DNA of 12,721 nt. It comes from CAIZGX01 sp044371675. GTDB taxonomy: Bacteria; Bacteroidota; Bacteroidia; Flavobacteriales_D; Sanyastnellaceae. Where the stretch lies: the NCBI GenBank assembly GCA_044371675.1, contig JBILTF010000067.1:1-12721 (forward strand), in the 5' to 3' direction. This document shows positions 1-7,141 of this stretch, piece by piece. The position numbers and the translations under genes are program-made. Under the pieces are notes generated by a model. That model was not told where the DNA came from, did no database searches, and saw nothing but the letters and a program-made list of their open reading frames with translations. Within the stretch, counting starts at the first letter, position 1, and the number at the start of each line of letters is the position of its first letter.

Positions 1-606
1 GGTCTTGTTCACATCTCTGACCTTTCTTGGTCTAAGAAGATCAAGCATCCAAGTGAGTTCTGCGCTATCGGAGATGACTTAGCTGTAGTAGTTTTGGAAT
101 TGGATCGTGAGGGACGTAAGATCAGCTTAGGACACAAGCAAGTGGAAGAAAATCCATGGGATGTGTTTGAAACTGTTTTCCTTGAAGGAACCAAGCACCA
201 AGGTACTATCGTGAAGAAAGAAGGTAACCATTGTGTTGTTGCACTTCCTTACGGTCTAGAAGGATTCTGCTTGAACAAAAATATGAAGAAAGAAGACGGT
301 GCTACTGCGAAAGTGGAAGAAACGCTTGACTTTATTGTTCTTGAATTCAACAAGAACCAACGTAAGATTGCTGTATCTCACACTCAAACTTGGAAGCCAG
401 AAGAAATCACTTCTACTCCATCTTCAGATGCTAAGCCTAAGCGCTCAGGTGCTGGTGCAGGATCAGGATCTGGTTCTGGTGCTAAGAAAGAAGACAACAA
501 TTCAGCTGTGAAGCAAGTTAACTCTCAAGTTGAGAAATCAACTCTTGGTGACTTAGGTGCATTGGCTGCATTGAAAGAGAAAATGGACGGCGAAGAAGAA
601 GCATAA
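1..606 (+). CDS. rpsA: 30S ribosomal protein S1, C-terminal part (5' end outside window)
   Basis: The reading frame is open from base 1, so the true start lies upstream; 201 codons are visible, ending in TAA. The first residues, GLVHISDLSW followed by KKIKHPSEF, are a typical S1 RNA-binding (OB-fold) repeat, closing with ISLGHKQ. A second repeat begins near FLEGTKHQGTIVKKEG and ends at KIAVSHTQ. S1 helps the 30S subunit bind and unfold mRNA, which matters in Bacteroidetes because their mRNAs have few Shine-Dalgarno sequences. After the last repeat comes a Gly/Ser/Ala-rich low-complexity linker (bases 445-483), then a charged stretch and the conserved tail STLGDLGALAALKEKM, which I know from Bacteroidetes S1 proteins. 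An internal TTG at 94 is not a start, because homologous sequence continues before it. A terminator follows 21 bases after the stop. Confidence 0.93.
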   Translation, partial: GLVHISDLSWSKKIKHPSEFCAIGDDLAVVVLELDREGRKISLGHKQVEENPWDVFETVFLEGTKHQGTIVKKEGNHCVVALPYGLEGFCLNKNMKKEDGATAKVEETLDFIVLEFNKNQRKIAVSHTQTWKPEEITSTPSSDAKPKRSGAGAGSGSGSGAKKEDNNSAVKQVNSQVEKSTLGDLGALAALKEKMDGEEEA

Positions 607-627
607 TTCCTCTTCCCTCTAACATAT

Positions 628-655
628 AAAAACCTCCTTCGGGAGGTTTTTTTTT
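628..655 (+). terminator. Intrinsic terminator of rpsA
   Basis: The arms CCTCC (633-637) and GGAGG (642-646) enclose a TTCG tetraloop (638-641). Five A residues before the stem can pair with the first T residues after it, giving a 10-bp stem, and a run of nine T residues (647-655) completes a textbook intrinsic terminator. It starts 21 bases after the rpsA stop. It also ends only 15 bases before the next start codon, which limits where the next gene's promoter can lie. Confidence 0.93.
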
Positions 656-670
656 ACCTTTAATCCCAGA

Positions 671-1546
671 ATGAAAAACAACTTGTTTCGGCTTGCACTT
701 CTTTGCGCTCTCTTTGCAGCCAGAACCGAATATTCATTCGGTCAGAATGAAAAGTTGAAAGTCCTTTCATTCAATCTCCGTTACAACAATCCGAATGATG
801 GAGAAAACAGTTGGCCGAACAGAAGCGAACGCGTAAAGAATTTTCTTTGGAGCGAAAGTCCTGATATTATTGGATTTCAAGAAGTTTTGGACAACGAAGT
901 TCTTGAACTCGATCGTGCGCTTTTCAATTACAATTTTAGTCAGCGTCAATACACTCGCATTGGAGTTGGAAGAGAAGATGGCGAAACCAAAGGCGAGTAC
1001 TCCCCTATTTACTTTCGAGCGAATCGATTTTCATTGATTACATCGAAGACGGTGTGGTTGTCGGAAACACCCACCAAACCGAGCAAAGGTTGGGATGCTG
1101 CATGCGAGCGAATAGCCACGTTTGCGCTGTTGTTCGATGAAGAACTAAAGGATACTTTGTTGGTGGTGAATACGCATTGGGATCATGTGGGTGAGCGCGC
1201 CAGACAAGAAAGCGCTAATCTCATTCTGAAAGAAATTGAGACCTTCACTTCCATTCAAAATATCATCTTCATGGGCGATTTGAACTGCAAGCCGGAAGAT
1301 GCTGCTTTGAAAAAACTTCGTGCAGTATTCTCCGATGCGGGAATAGGAATTTCTTCAAAGGTTGGAACATTCAACAATTTCGAACGCGCTAAGAATCCGA
1401 ATGCTCCACGCATAGATTATGTTTTTTATAAATTGAAAAACTTTGGATTCTCTTCTTACAAAGTTGGAAATACCGATGTCACGGAACCACTTCTCTCGGA
1501 CCACTTCCCTATCGTTGTTGAATTCGAAAAGATGTTTTCAAAATAA
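671..1546 (+). CDS. Exported endonuclease/exonuclease/phosphatase family protein
   Basis: The 291-residue protein carries the EEP-fold (DNase I-like) metal-dependent phosphoesterase motifs in order: SFNLRYNN (Asn35), FQEV (Glu71), NTHWDH (His169), GDLN (Asp203, Asn205), RIDYVF (Asp249) and SDHFP (Asp277, His278). All expected metal-binding and catalytic residues are present, so the enzyme is probably active. It has a short basic N-terminus, a hydrophobic stretch (residues 5-17) and a plausible signal-peptidase site near FGQ (23-25), which suggests export to the periplasm or surface. The family includes nucleases, phosphatases and sphingomyelinase-like enzymes; the substrate cannot be told from sequence, so I give no symbol. 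The ATG at 671 is chosen because the signal peptide follows it directly; there is no evident Shine-Dalgarno. It is co-directional with rpsA but separated from it by a strong terminator, and converges on the helicase gene. Confidence 0.9.
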   Translation: MKNNLFRLALLCALFAARTEYSFGQNEKLKVLSFNLRYNNPNDGENSWPNRSERVKNFLWSESPDIIGFQEVLDNEVLELDRALFNYNFSQRQYTRIGVGREDGETKGEYSPIYFRANRFSLITSKTVWLSETPTKPSKGWDAACERIATFALLFDEELKDTLLVVNTHWDHVGERARQESANLILKEIETFTSIQNIIFMGDLNCKPEDAALKKLRAVFSDAGIGISSKVGTFNNFERAKNPNAPRIDYVFYKLKNFGFSSYKVGNTDVTEPLLSDHFPIVVEFEKMFSK

Positions 1547-1563
1547 GTAGAGCTTTTTGGAAT

Positions 1564-1592
1564 AAAGAAAGGAGCTTAACGGCTCCTTCTTT
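1564..1592. terminator. Shared bidirectional terminator between the EEP gene and the helicase gene
   Basis: AAGGAGC (1569-1575) pairs with GCTCCTT (1582-1588) around a six-base loop. With one bulged base, the flanking AAAG and CTTT extend the stem. T-rich sequence follows on both strands, so it can end transcripts from either direction. The helicase stop codon (TTA on the plus strand, 1576-1578) lies in the loop, and one arm encodes the helicase's last residues. Confidence 0.75.
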
Positions 1593-2868
1593 GTTTCTTG
1601 TCTCGTTCTTGCTTGAACTTCAATTTCGCTTGAAGCGTTTTCTTTTCGTGGAAGGCTCCCTTGAAATCGGGATCGTCTAATCTTTTCTGACGGTCCATTT
1701 CCCGCGCATGGTCTTGTTTTTCTTCGGGCTCTGTCTTTTCAATTTTCACAGCCTCTGGAATTTCGAAAACCGGAATGGTTTGACGAATAATTTTCTGAAT
1801 GTTGGTCAAGTGGTATTCTTCAGACTGGTCTACGAAACTAATGGCAACGCCTGTTTTAAATGCGCGACCAGTCCTTCCGATGCGGTGAACATAGTCTTCG
1901 TAATGTCCGGGCACTTGAAAATTTACTACGTGAGAAACTTCGAACACATCTATGCCTCGAGCGGTAACGTCGGTGCTAACGAGAATGCGAACATTTCCGT
2001 CTTTGAAATCTTTGATGGCGTTCATGCGCGAGTTTTGTCCGATGTTGCTGTGCAGGAATCTAATTTCCCCCACATTGCTTCGGGCCATGAATTTTCCCAT
2101 GGTCGTCGCGTCTGTTTTTGTTCGAACAAAAACCATCACGCGCTTCATTTCATCTCCTTCAAGAAGATGCATGAGCAAGTTCAATTTAGTCTTGAAGTTT
2201 GGAACCATGTACACTCTCTGTTCCACGGTAGTAGCTGGAGTCGCTTGAGGCGTTACTTCAACGCGTGAAGGGAACAAAAGAAAGTTATCTGCAATGCGCT
2301 CTACACGCTCTGGGAACGTTGCCGAGAACAACAATTGCTGTTTCTTTTGTGGAAGCTTTTCTTGAATTTCACGCAGTTGCGGCCAAAATCCCATGTCCAT
2401 CATTCGGTCACATTCATCGAGTACCACGTGCTTTATTTTCTTCGGAATAATTACGCGTTTCGCGTAGATCTCTAAAAATCTTCCAGGGGTAGCAACGATA
2501 ATGTCTACTCCCTTTTTAATAATTTCAATTTGAGTCTTCGGACCAACGCCGCCGTATAGGGCCACATAGCGTAGTTCTGTATACTTGCAAAGACTTTGAA
2601 TTTGTTCTTCCACCTGAACCACCAATTCTTTTGTTGGAACGAGTATAAGCGCACGTGGCTCATCGCCTTGCGGATACTTCAACAATTGTAACAAGGGAAG
2701 CACATAAGCAGCCGTTTTACCCGTGCCGGTTTGCGCAATTCCAATGACGTCTTGTCCGCCTAAAACCCGAGGAATAACTTTCTCTTGAATCTCAGAAGGA
2801 GACTCATACCCCAACTCTTTCACAGCATCTAAAAACTGTCTCGTTAACTTTAGTTCTTCGAACGTCAT
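1576..2868 (-). CDS. DEAD-box-family ATP-dependent RNA helicase (DECD variant)
   Basis: The 430-residue protein has the full superfamily 2 helicase set: Q-motif region with Phe3 and GYESPSEIQ (20-28), Walker A AQTGTGKT (45-52), PTKEL (78-82), TPGR (127-130), motif II (151-154), SAT (182-184), VFVRTK (246-251), STDVTARGID (298-307) and HRIGRTGR (328-335). Motif II reads DECD, not DEAD; both aspartates and the glutamate needed for Mg-ATP are kept, so ATPase activity is expected. Residues after about 375 form a charged, lysine/arginine-rich tail typical of RNA-binding extensions in bacterial RhlE-like helicases. It probably unwinds structured RNA in ribosome assembly or mRNA decay. The start at 2868 places the Q-motif phenylalanine at residue 3, as in this family. 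It is divergent from the M49 peptidase gene, with 46 bases between starts. I cannot assign a paralogue name. Confidence 0.94.
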   Translation of the reverse strand: MTFEELKLTRQFLDAVKELGYESPSEIQEKVIPRVLGGQDVIGIAQTGTGKTAAYVLPLLQLLKYPQGDEPRALILVPTKELVVQVEEQIQSLCKYTELRYVALYGGVGPKTQIEIIKKGVDIIVATPGRFLEIYAKRVIIPKKIKHVVLDECDRMMDMGFWPQLREIQEKLPQKKQQLLFSATFPERVERIADNFLLFPSRVEVTPQATPATTVEQRVYMVPNFKTKLNLLMHLLEGDEMKRVMVFVRTKTDATTMGKFMARSNVGEIRFLHSNIGQNSRMNAIKDFKDGNVRILVSTDVTARGIDVFEVSHVVNFQVPGHYEDYVHRIGRTGRAFKTGVAISFVDQSEEYHLTNIQKIIRQTIPVFEIPEAVKIEKTEPEEKQDHAREMDRQKRLDDPDFKGAFHEKKTLQAKLKFKQERDKKQRRSR

Positions 2869-2914
2869 TCTACAAAGGTAACCTTCTTATCTTCGTGTCC
2901 GAAAATCATTTTCA
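2869..2914. promoter_or_regulatory. Divergent promoter region, helicase / M49 peptidase
   Basis: On the minus strand, TACCTTTG (2880-2873) matches the Bacteroidetes -7 box TAnnTTTG exactly and ends four bases before the helicase ATG. A TTTT run about 21 bases further upstream (2905-2902) is only a partial -33 (TTTG) match. If used, transcription would start at or next to the A of the ATG. On the plus strand, TATCTTCG (2888-2895) is a one-mismatch -7 box that would give the peptidase gene a leader of roughly 15 bases; I see no -33 box for it. All regulatory input for the two genes has to fit here or inside the coding sequences. Confidence 0.5.
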
Positions 2915-4948
2915 ATGAAAAAAATATTCATCGTCTTTATTGCCCTTGGCCTAACAGCTTGGTGCTACTTCCAATTCAAAGATCAAGTTGCTCAGCTTCC
3001 AAAATCTGAAACTGAAAACGGACCGTTCGAATACGAAGTGGATCGCTTCGCCGACATTCGCATTCTTCGCTACAAGCTAGAAGGATTCGACAAGTTAACA
3101 ACGAAGCAAAAAGAATTCGTCTATTACCTAACGCAAGCAGGCCTTGCTGGACGGGACATTATGTGGGATCAGAACTGCAAGTACAACTTGGAGGTTCGAA
3201 GCATCTTCGAGAAGATTTATTCAAATTATACTGGAGATAAAACTGCTGATGAGTGGTTGAACCTTGAAACTTACTTGAAGCAATTGTGGATGAGCAATGG
3301 TATTCATCACCATTACAGCAACATTAAGCACACGCCGAAATTCAGCAAAGAATATTTCGTTTCGCTTTGTGGTGCAACAAGCACTCAGGTTTCAGAAGAA
3401 ATCACTGAAGTAATCTTCAATCCGAACGTTGCTTCTTTGAAAGTTGAAAGCGATGCATCGAAAGGATTGGTAGAAAATTCTGCTGTGAATTTCTACGAAG
3501 GCGTAACTACTAAAGAAGCATTTGATTATTATGCATCGAAGGAAGTTGCAGGGGATCGCGCTCCGTTGTCTTACGGCATTAACGCAAATCTTCGCAAAGA
3601 AAACGGAATTATTGTTGAAGATGTATATCGCATAGGCGGCAAGTACAGCGCGGCATTGGAGCAAGTTGTATTCTGGTTGAATAAAGCTGAAAAGGTTGCA
3701 GAGAACGACAAGCAAGCGGTTTCACTTCGCAAGTTGATTGAGTTTTACACGACAGGAGATTTACGCACGTGGGATGACTTCAACATTCAGTGGGTGAAAG
3801 CAACTGAAGGTGATATTGACTTCATTCATGGATTTGTAGAGGTGTATAACGACCCGCTTGGAAAGCGTGGTTCATACGAATCGGTTGTAGAAATTAATGA
3901 CTTCGAAGCGAGTGATCGCATGAAGGTGATGATGCAGAATGCGCAATGGTTCGAAGACAGCTCCCCTATTCTTCCTGAACACAAGAAGAAAGAAGTAAAA
4001 GGAATTACCTACAAAGTGGTTAACGTAGCCGGAGAATCTGGCGATGCGAATCCATCTACTCCAATTGGCGTGAACCTTCCGAATGCACAATGGATTCGCG
4101 CTATGCATGGTTCCAAGAGTGTAAGTTTAGGAAACATTGAAGACGCTGCTAACAATGCAGGTGGTTCTGGAATGTTGAAGGAATTCGCGAACGACGAAGA
4201 AGAAATTGCTCGCGCTGAAAAGCACGGAGCAACTGCTGGAAAAATGCACACTGCTATGCATGAAGTAATTGGTCATGCAAGCGGACAATTGGAACCTAAC
4301 GTATCAGCTAGTTCACAAACATTGAAAGAGTTCGCTTCTACCATTGAAGAAGGAAGAGCTGACTTGGTTGCCCTTTATTATGTAATGGATCCGAAGTTGG
4401 TGGAAATGGGATTGATGGAAAGTTTGGAAGTTGGAAAGGCTGAATACGACGGATACATTCGCAATGCGATGATGGTTCAGATGAGAAGATTGAAAATGGG
4501 TGAAGACATTGCTGAGGCACACATGCGTAATCGCGCTTGGATAAGCAATTGGATCATTGAAAAAGGAGCATCTGCGAATGTGATTTCAAGAGAAGTTCGC
4601 GATGGAAAAACGTATTTCAACATTAACGATTACGAAAAGATGCGCGATTTAGTTGGAGAGTTGTTGCGCGAAGTTCAACGCATTACTTCACAAGGAGATT
4701 ACAACGCCGCTAAAGCATTGGCCGACGGATACGGAAAGAAAGTAGATCCGACCTTGCACGCTGAAGTGCTTGCTAGATCAGAGAAATTGAACATTCCTCC
4801 ATACAACGGATTCGTAAATCCAATTCTAACTCCAGTGTTAGATTCAAACGGAAAAATGATTGATGTGACTGTGAGTTACACCAAGACCTTCGCAGAACAA
4901 ATGTTAAACTACAGCAAGAACTACGGTTTCCTTGCACCAAAAAAATAA
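2915..4948 (+). CDS. Dipeptidyl-peptidase III-like zinc metallopeptidase (family M49)
   Basis: The 677-residue protein carries the M49 signature: HEVIGH (449-454, the family form HExxGH, one residue longer than the usual HExxH) and EEGRAD (478-483), which supplies the third zinc ligand. GFVEVYNDPLGKRGSYE (307-323) matches the conserved M49 region before the catalytic helices. M49 enzymes remove dipeptides from the N-terminus of peptides. The length fits bacterial M49 proteins, which run near 650-700 residues. The N-terminus has a single hydrophobic segment (residues 4-18) after two lysines, so the protein is probably exported or anchored to the inner membrane. A cysteine at 17 sits in LTAWC, a poor lipobox because of the Trp at -1. 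It is first of three plus-strand genes; pruA starts 3 bases after its stop. That spacing suggests co-transcription and joint use in peptide and amino-acid breakdown, which is inference. Confidence 0.93.
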   Translation: MKKIFIVFIALGLTAWCYFQFKDQVAQLPKSETENGPFEYEVDRFADIRILRYKLEGFDKLTTKQKEFVYYLTQAGLAGRDIMWDQNCKYNLEVRSIFEKIYSNYTGDKTADEWLNLETYLKQLWMSNGIHHHYSNIKHTPKFSKEYFVSLCGATSTQVSEEITEVIFNPNVASLKVESDASKGLVENSAVNFYEGVTTKEAFDYYASKEVAGDRAPLSYGINANLRKENGIIVEDVYRIGGKYSAALEQVVFWLNKAEKVAENDKQAVSLRKLIEFYTTGDLRTWDDFNIQWVKATEGDIDFIHGFVEVYNDPLGKRGSYESVVEINDFEASDRMKVMMQNAQWFEDSSPILPEHKKKEVKGITYKVVNVAGESGDANPSTPIGVNLPNAQWIRAMHGSKSVSLGNIEDAANNAGGSGMLKEFANDEEEIARAEKHGATAGKMHTAMHEVIGHASGQLEPNVSASSQTLKEFASTIEEGRADLVALYYVMDPKLVEMGLMESLEVGKAEYDGYIRNAMMVQMRRLKMGEDIAEAHMRNRAWISNWIIEKGASANVISREVRDGKTYFNINDYEKMRDLVGELLREVQRITSQGDYNAAKALADGYGKKVDPTLHAEVLARSEKLNIPPYNGFVNPILTPVLDSNGKMIDVTVSYTKTFAEQMLNYSKNYGFLAPKK

Positions 4949-4951
4949 GAT

Positions 4952-6580
4952 ATGTCGAAAGGAGTTTATCAAGTACCACTTCCCGTTAACGAACCCGTAA
5001 AGGGATATGCACCTGGAAGTGCAGAGCGCACATCGCTTTCAGCCATGTACAAAAAAATGTACAATCAGGTGCCGATAGATGTGCCCATGTACATCGGATC
5101 AGATTTGATTCGCACAGAAGAAAAGCTTCCGCTTACTTCTCCGCAAGAGTATGCGAAAGTATTGGGGTATTTGAATCGTGGAACAAAAGACCACGTGATT
5201 CAAGCCATTGACACCGCTTTAGCAGCACGCGATCGTTGGTCTCAATTGCCATGGGAACATCGCGCTGCTATTTTCCTTCGTGCAGCCGATTTACTTGCGG
5301 GTCCATACAGAGACCGCATGAATGCTGCAACCATGCTCGGTCAAGGAAAAAATGCGCATCAAGCTGAAATTGATGCGGCGTGTGAGTTCATCGATTTCCT
5401 TCGTTTCAATGTGTTGTACATGCAACAGATTTACAACGAACAACCGGGCTCACAACCTGGGATGTGGAACCGTTTGGAGTACCGTCCGCTTGAAGGATTC
5501 GTATTCGCAATTACTCCATTCAACTTTACTGCTATTGCCGGCAACTTGCCCGCAAGTGCAGCAATGATGGGAAATGTCTGTGTGTGGAAACCGGCAGATA
5601 CGCAGGTGTACAGCGCGCATGTAATTATGGAATTGTTCCGCGATGCTGGATTACCAGATGGCGTAATAAATATGGTTACTGTTGACGGTCCAGTTGCTGG
5701 AGACGTGGTTTTCTCGCACAGAGATTTCGCAGGACTTCACTTCACTGGATCTACCGCTGTGTTTAAACACCTGTGGAAAGAGATTGGAAGCAACTTGGAC
5801 AAATACAGAACCTATCCGAGAATTGTTGGAGAAACTGGAGGAAAAGATTTCATTGTGGCACATCCGTCTGCGAATGCAGAGGAAGTGGCAACTGCTATTG
5901 TTCGTGGAGCATTTGAATACCAAGGTCAGAAATGTTCTGCGGCAAGCCGAAGCTACATCCCTCGCTCGTTGTGGCCTGCGGTGAAAGCGAAAATTGTAAG
6001 TGATTTAAAAGTTATTAAAGTTGGAAGTCCGGAAGACTTTACCAATTTCGTGAATGCTGTTATTGACCGCAAATCGTTTGATAAAATCGCAGGATACATC
6101 GAATACATCAAGACGCAAAGCGACGCTGAAATTATCGCAGGTGGAACATACGACGACTCTGTTGGGTACTTTGTTGATCCTACAGTTGTTGTGACCACCA
6201 ATCCGAAATTCAGAACTATGGAAGAAGAGATCTTTGGTCCAGTTGTAACGCTTTATGTGTATGAAGATGAGTTGTGGGCAGACACTTTGCATTTGGTGAA
6301 TGAGACAAGTGATTACGCATTAACGGGAGCAGTTATTTCGAAAGATCGTTATGCCATTGATCAGGCGATGCGCGTATTGGAAAACGCAGCAGGTAACTTC
6401 TACATTAACGACAAGCCAACCGGAGCAGTTGTAGGACAGCAGCCGTTTGGTGGTGCTCGTGGAAGTGGAACCAACGACAAAGCTGGGTCTTATTTGAACC
6501 TTTTGCGTTGGGTTTCTCCGCGTACCATTAAAGAAACCTTTGTTACTCCTGCACATTACACGTATCCCTGGAATGCCTAA
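4952..6580 (+). CDS. pruA: 1-pyrroline-5-carboxylate dehydrogenase
   Basis: The 542-residue protein is an aldehyde dehydrogenase of the L-glutamate-gamma-semialdehyde (P5C) type, which oxidises P5C to glutamate with NAD+, the second step of proline catabolism. Visible features are TPFNFTAI with Asn191 (oxyanion hole), VWKPAD with Lys213 (cofactor binding), the catalytic base Glu294 in GETGGKDF, the nucleophile Cys328 in YQGQKCSAAS, and EEIFGP (425-430). The length and the N-terminal region (YQVPLPVNEPVKGYAPGS) fit the stand-alone enzyme; it is not fused to a proline dehydrogenase as in PutA, and no putA/prodh gene lies in the window. The ATG at 4952 follows an A-rich stretch after the peptidase stop, with only 3 bases between, so translation may be coupled. 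The GNAT gene starts 12 bases downstream. Confidence 0.96.
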   Translation: MSKGVYQVPLPVNEPVKGYAPGSAERTSLSAMYKKMYNQVPIDVPMYIGSDLIRTEEKLPLTSPQEYAKVLGYLNRGTKDHVIQAIDTALAARDRWSQLPWEHRAAIFLRAADLLAGPYRDRMNAATMLGQGKNAHQAEIDAACEFIDFLRFNVLYMQQIYNEQPGSQPGMWNRLEYRPLEGFVFAITPFNFTAIAGNLPASAAMMGNVCVWKPADTQVYSAHVIMELFRDAGLPDGVINMVTVDGPVAGDVVFSHRDFAGLHFTGSTAVFKHLWKEIGSNLDKYRTYPRIVGETGGKDFIVAHPSANAEEVATAIVRGAFEYQGQKCSAASRSYIPRSLWPAVKAKIVSDLKVIKVGSPEDFTNFVNAVIDRKSFDKIAGYIEYIKTQSDAEIIAGGTYDDSVGYFVDPTVVVTTNPKFRTMEEEIFGPVVTLYVYEDELWADTLHLVNETSDYALTGAVISKDRYAIDQAMRVLENAAGNFYINDKPTGAVVGQQPFGGARGSGTNDKAGSYLNLLRWVSPRTIKETFVTPAHYTYPWNA

Positions 6581-6592
6581 ACAATAAGGCTT

Positions 6593-7141
6593 GTGAACGC
6601 GTTAGAAATATTAAAAGAGACCCTTGTAGACAATCGATCTGTATTATTTTCGGTTGGAAGCAGGGGCTTTTATCGTTTCAAGGTTTGGCTTGTTGCTCAT
6701 TTTTTATATTCGGAAGCGAGCCGCAACAAAGGCGTGTTTATCGATTCGAAGAACGAAGGAATTATTTGCTTCTTCGAAGCGAAGGAGAAGCGCTCAGCTT
6801 CATTTATAATTGAACTTGGACTAATTGTATTCGGAATAGGACCACTTCGTATCCTTCGGGTTTGGCTCAGAAAGAAAGAAGTTCAGCGCTTTCATTCGCA
6901 ATATGAGAATTACATTCATTGCAGTTATTTAGCCGTTCGAAAATCGGCCAGAGGTCAAGGTTCAATCTTCGAATTACGCAACGCCTTGTTTCAATTTCAA
7001 CAAGAAAAACAATTACCCATTTTAATTGAAACGACTATTGAGAAAAATAAACGCGTCTACGAACGCATTGGATTTCGTGTTCACGAAGAACGCGTGGTGA
7101 GTGGGTTTAAGACGTATTGTATGGTGAAGGATTACAAGTAA
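6593..7141 (+). CDS. GNAT family N-acetyltransferase
   Basis: The 182-residue protein shows the GNAT fold by its acetyl-CoA-binding segment, LAVRKSARGQGS (113-124), containing the RGQG loop, and by the C-terminal motif KRVYERIGFRV (153-163), the usual N/K-xxxY-x(3)-GF pattern. The hydrophobic then basic stretch PLRILRVWLRKKEVQRF (84-100) before the catalytic core resembles GNATs that have an RALR-type helix there; I do not read it as a membrane span. The start is GTG at 6593, preceded by AAGG at a suitable distance; ATG alternatives in frame would remove N-terminal fold elements. It is the last of three closely spaced plus-strand genes, 12 bases after pruA. Acetyl acceptor unknown. Its last 10 bases overlap the end of pyrF on the other strand, and I see no terminator there. 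Confidence 0.82.
   Translation: MNALEILKETLVDNRSVLFSVGSRGFYRFKVWLVAHFLYSEASRNKGVFIDSKNEGIICFFEAKEKRSASFIIELGLIVFGIGPLRILRVWLRKKEVQRFHSQYENYIHCSYLAVRKSARGQGSIFELRNALFQFQQEKQLPILIETTIEKNKRVYERIGFRVHEERVVSGFKTYCMVKDYK

Noticed and set aside
94..96. TTG as a start of a short rpsA-like gene
   Set aside because: S1-type sequence continues in frame upstream to base 1, so this is an internal codon of a truncated-by-window gene.
1708..2268. Long plus-strand open frame (186 codons) opposite the helicase gene
   Set aside because: It lies wholly antisense to a fully motif-supported helicase, has no recognisable domain, and its composition follows from the complementary codons.
6806..6868. Hydrophobic stretch in the GNAT protein as a membrane segment
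   Set aside because: It is followed by a basic helix and fits a known GNAT layout before the acetyl-CoA site; a soluble core strand and helix explain it better.
2915..7141. Protease-dehydrogenase-acetyltransferase set as a defence or toxin-antitoxin system
   Set aside because: Each protein is a normal-length metabolic family member, with no nuclease, sensor or mobile-element context nearby.
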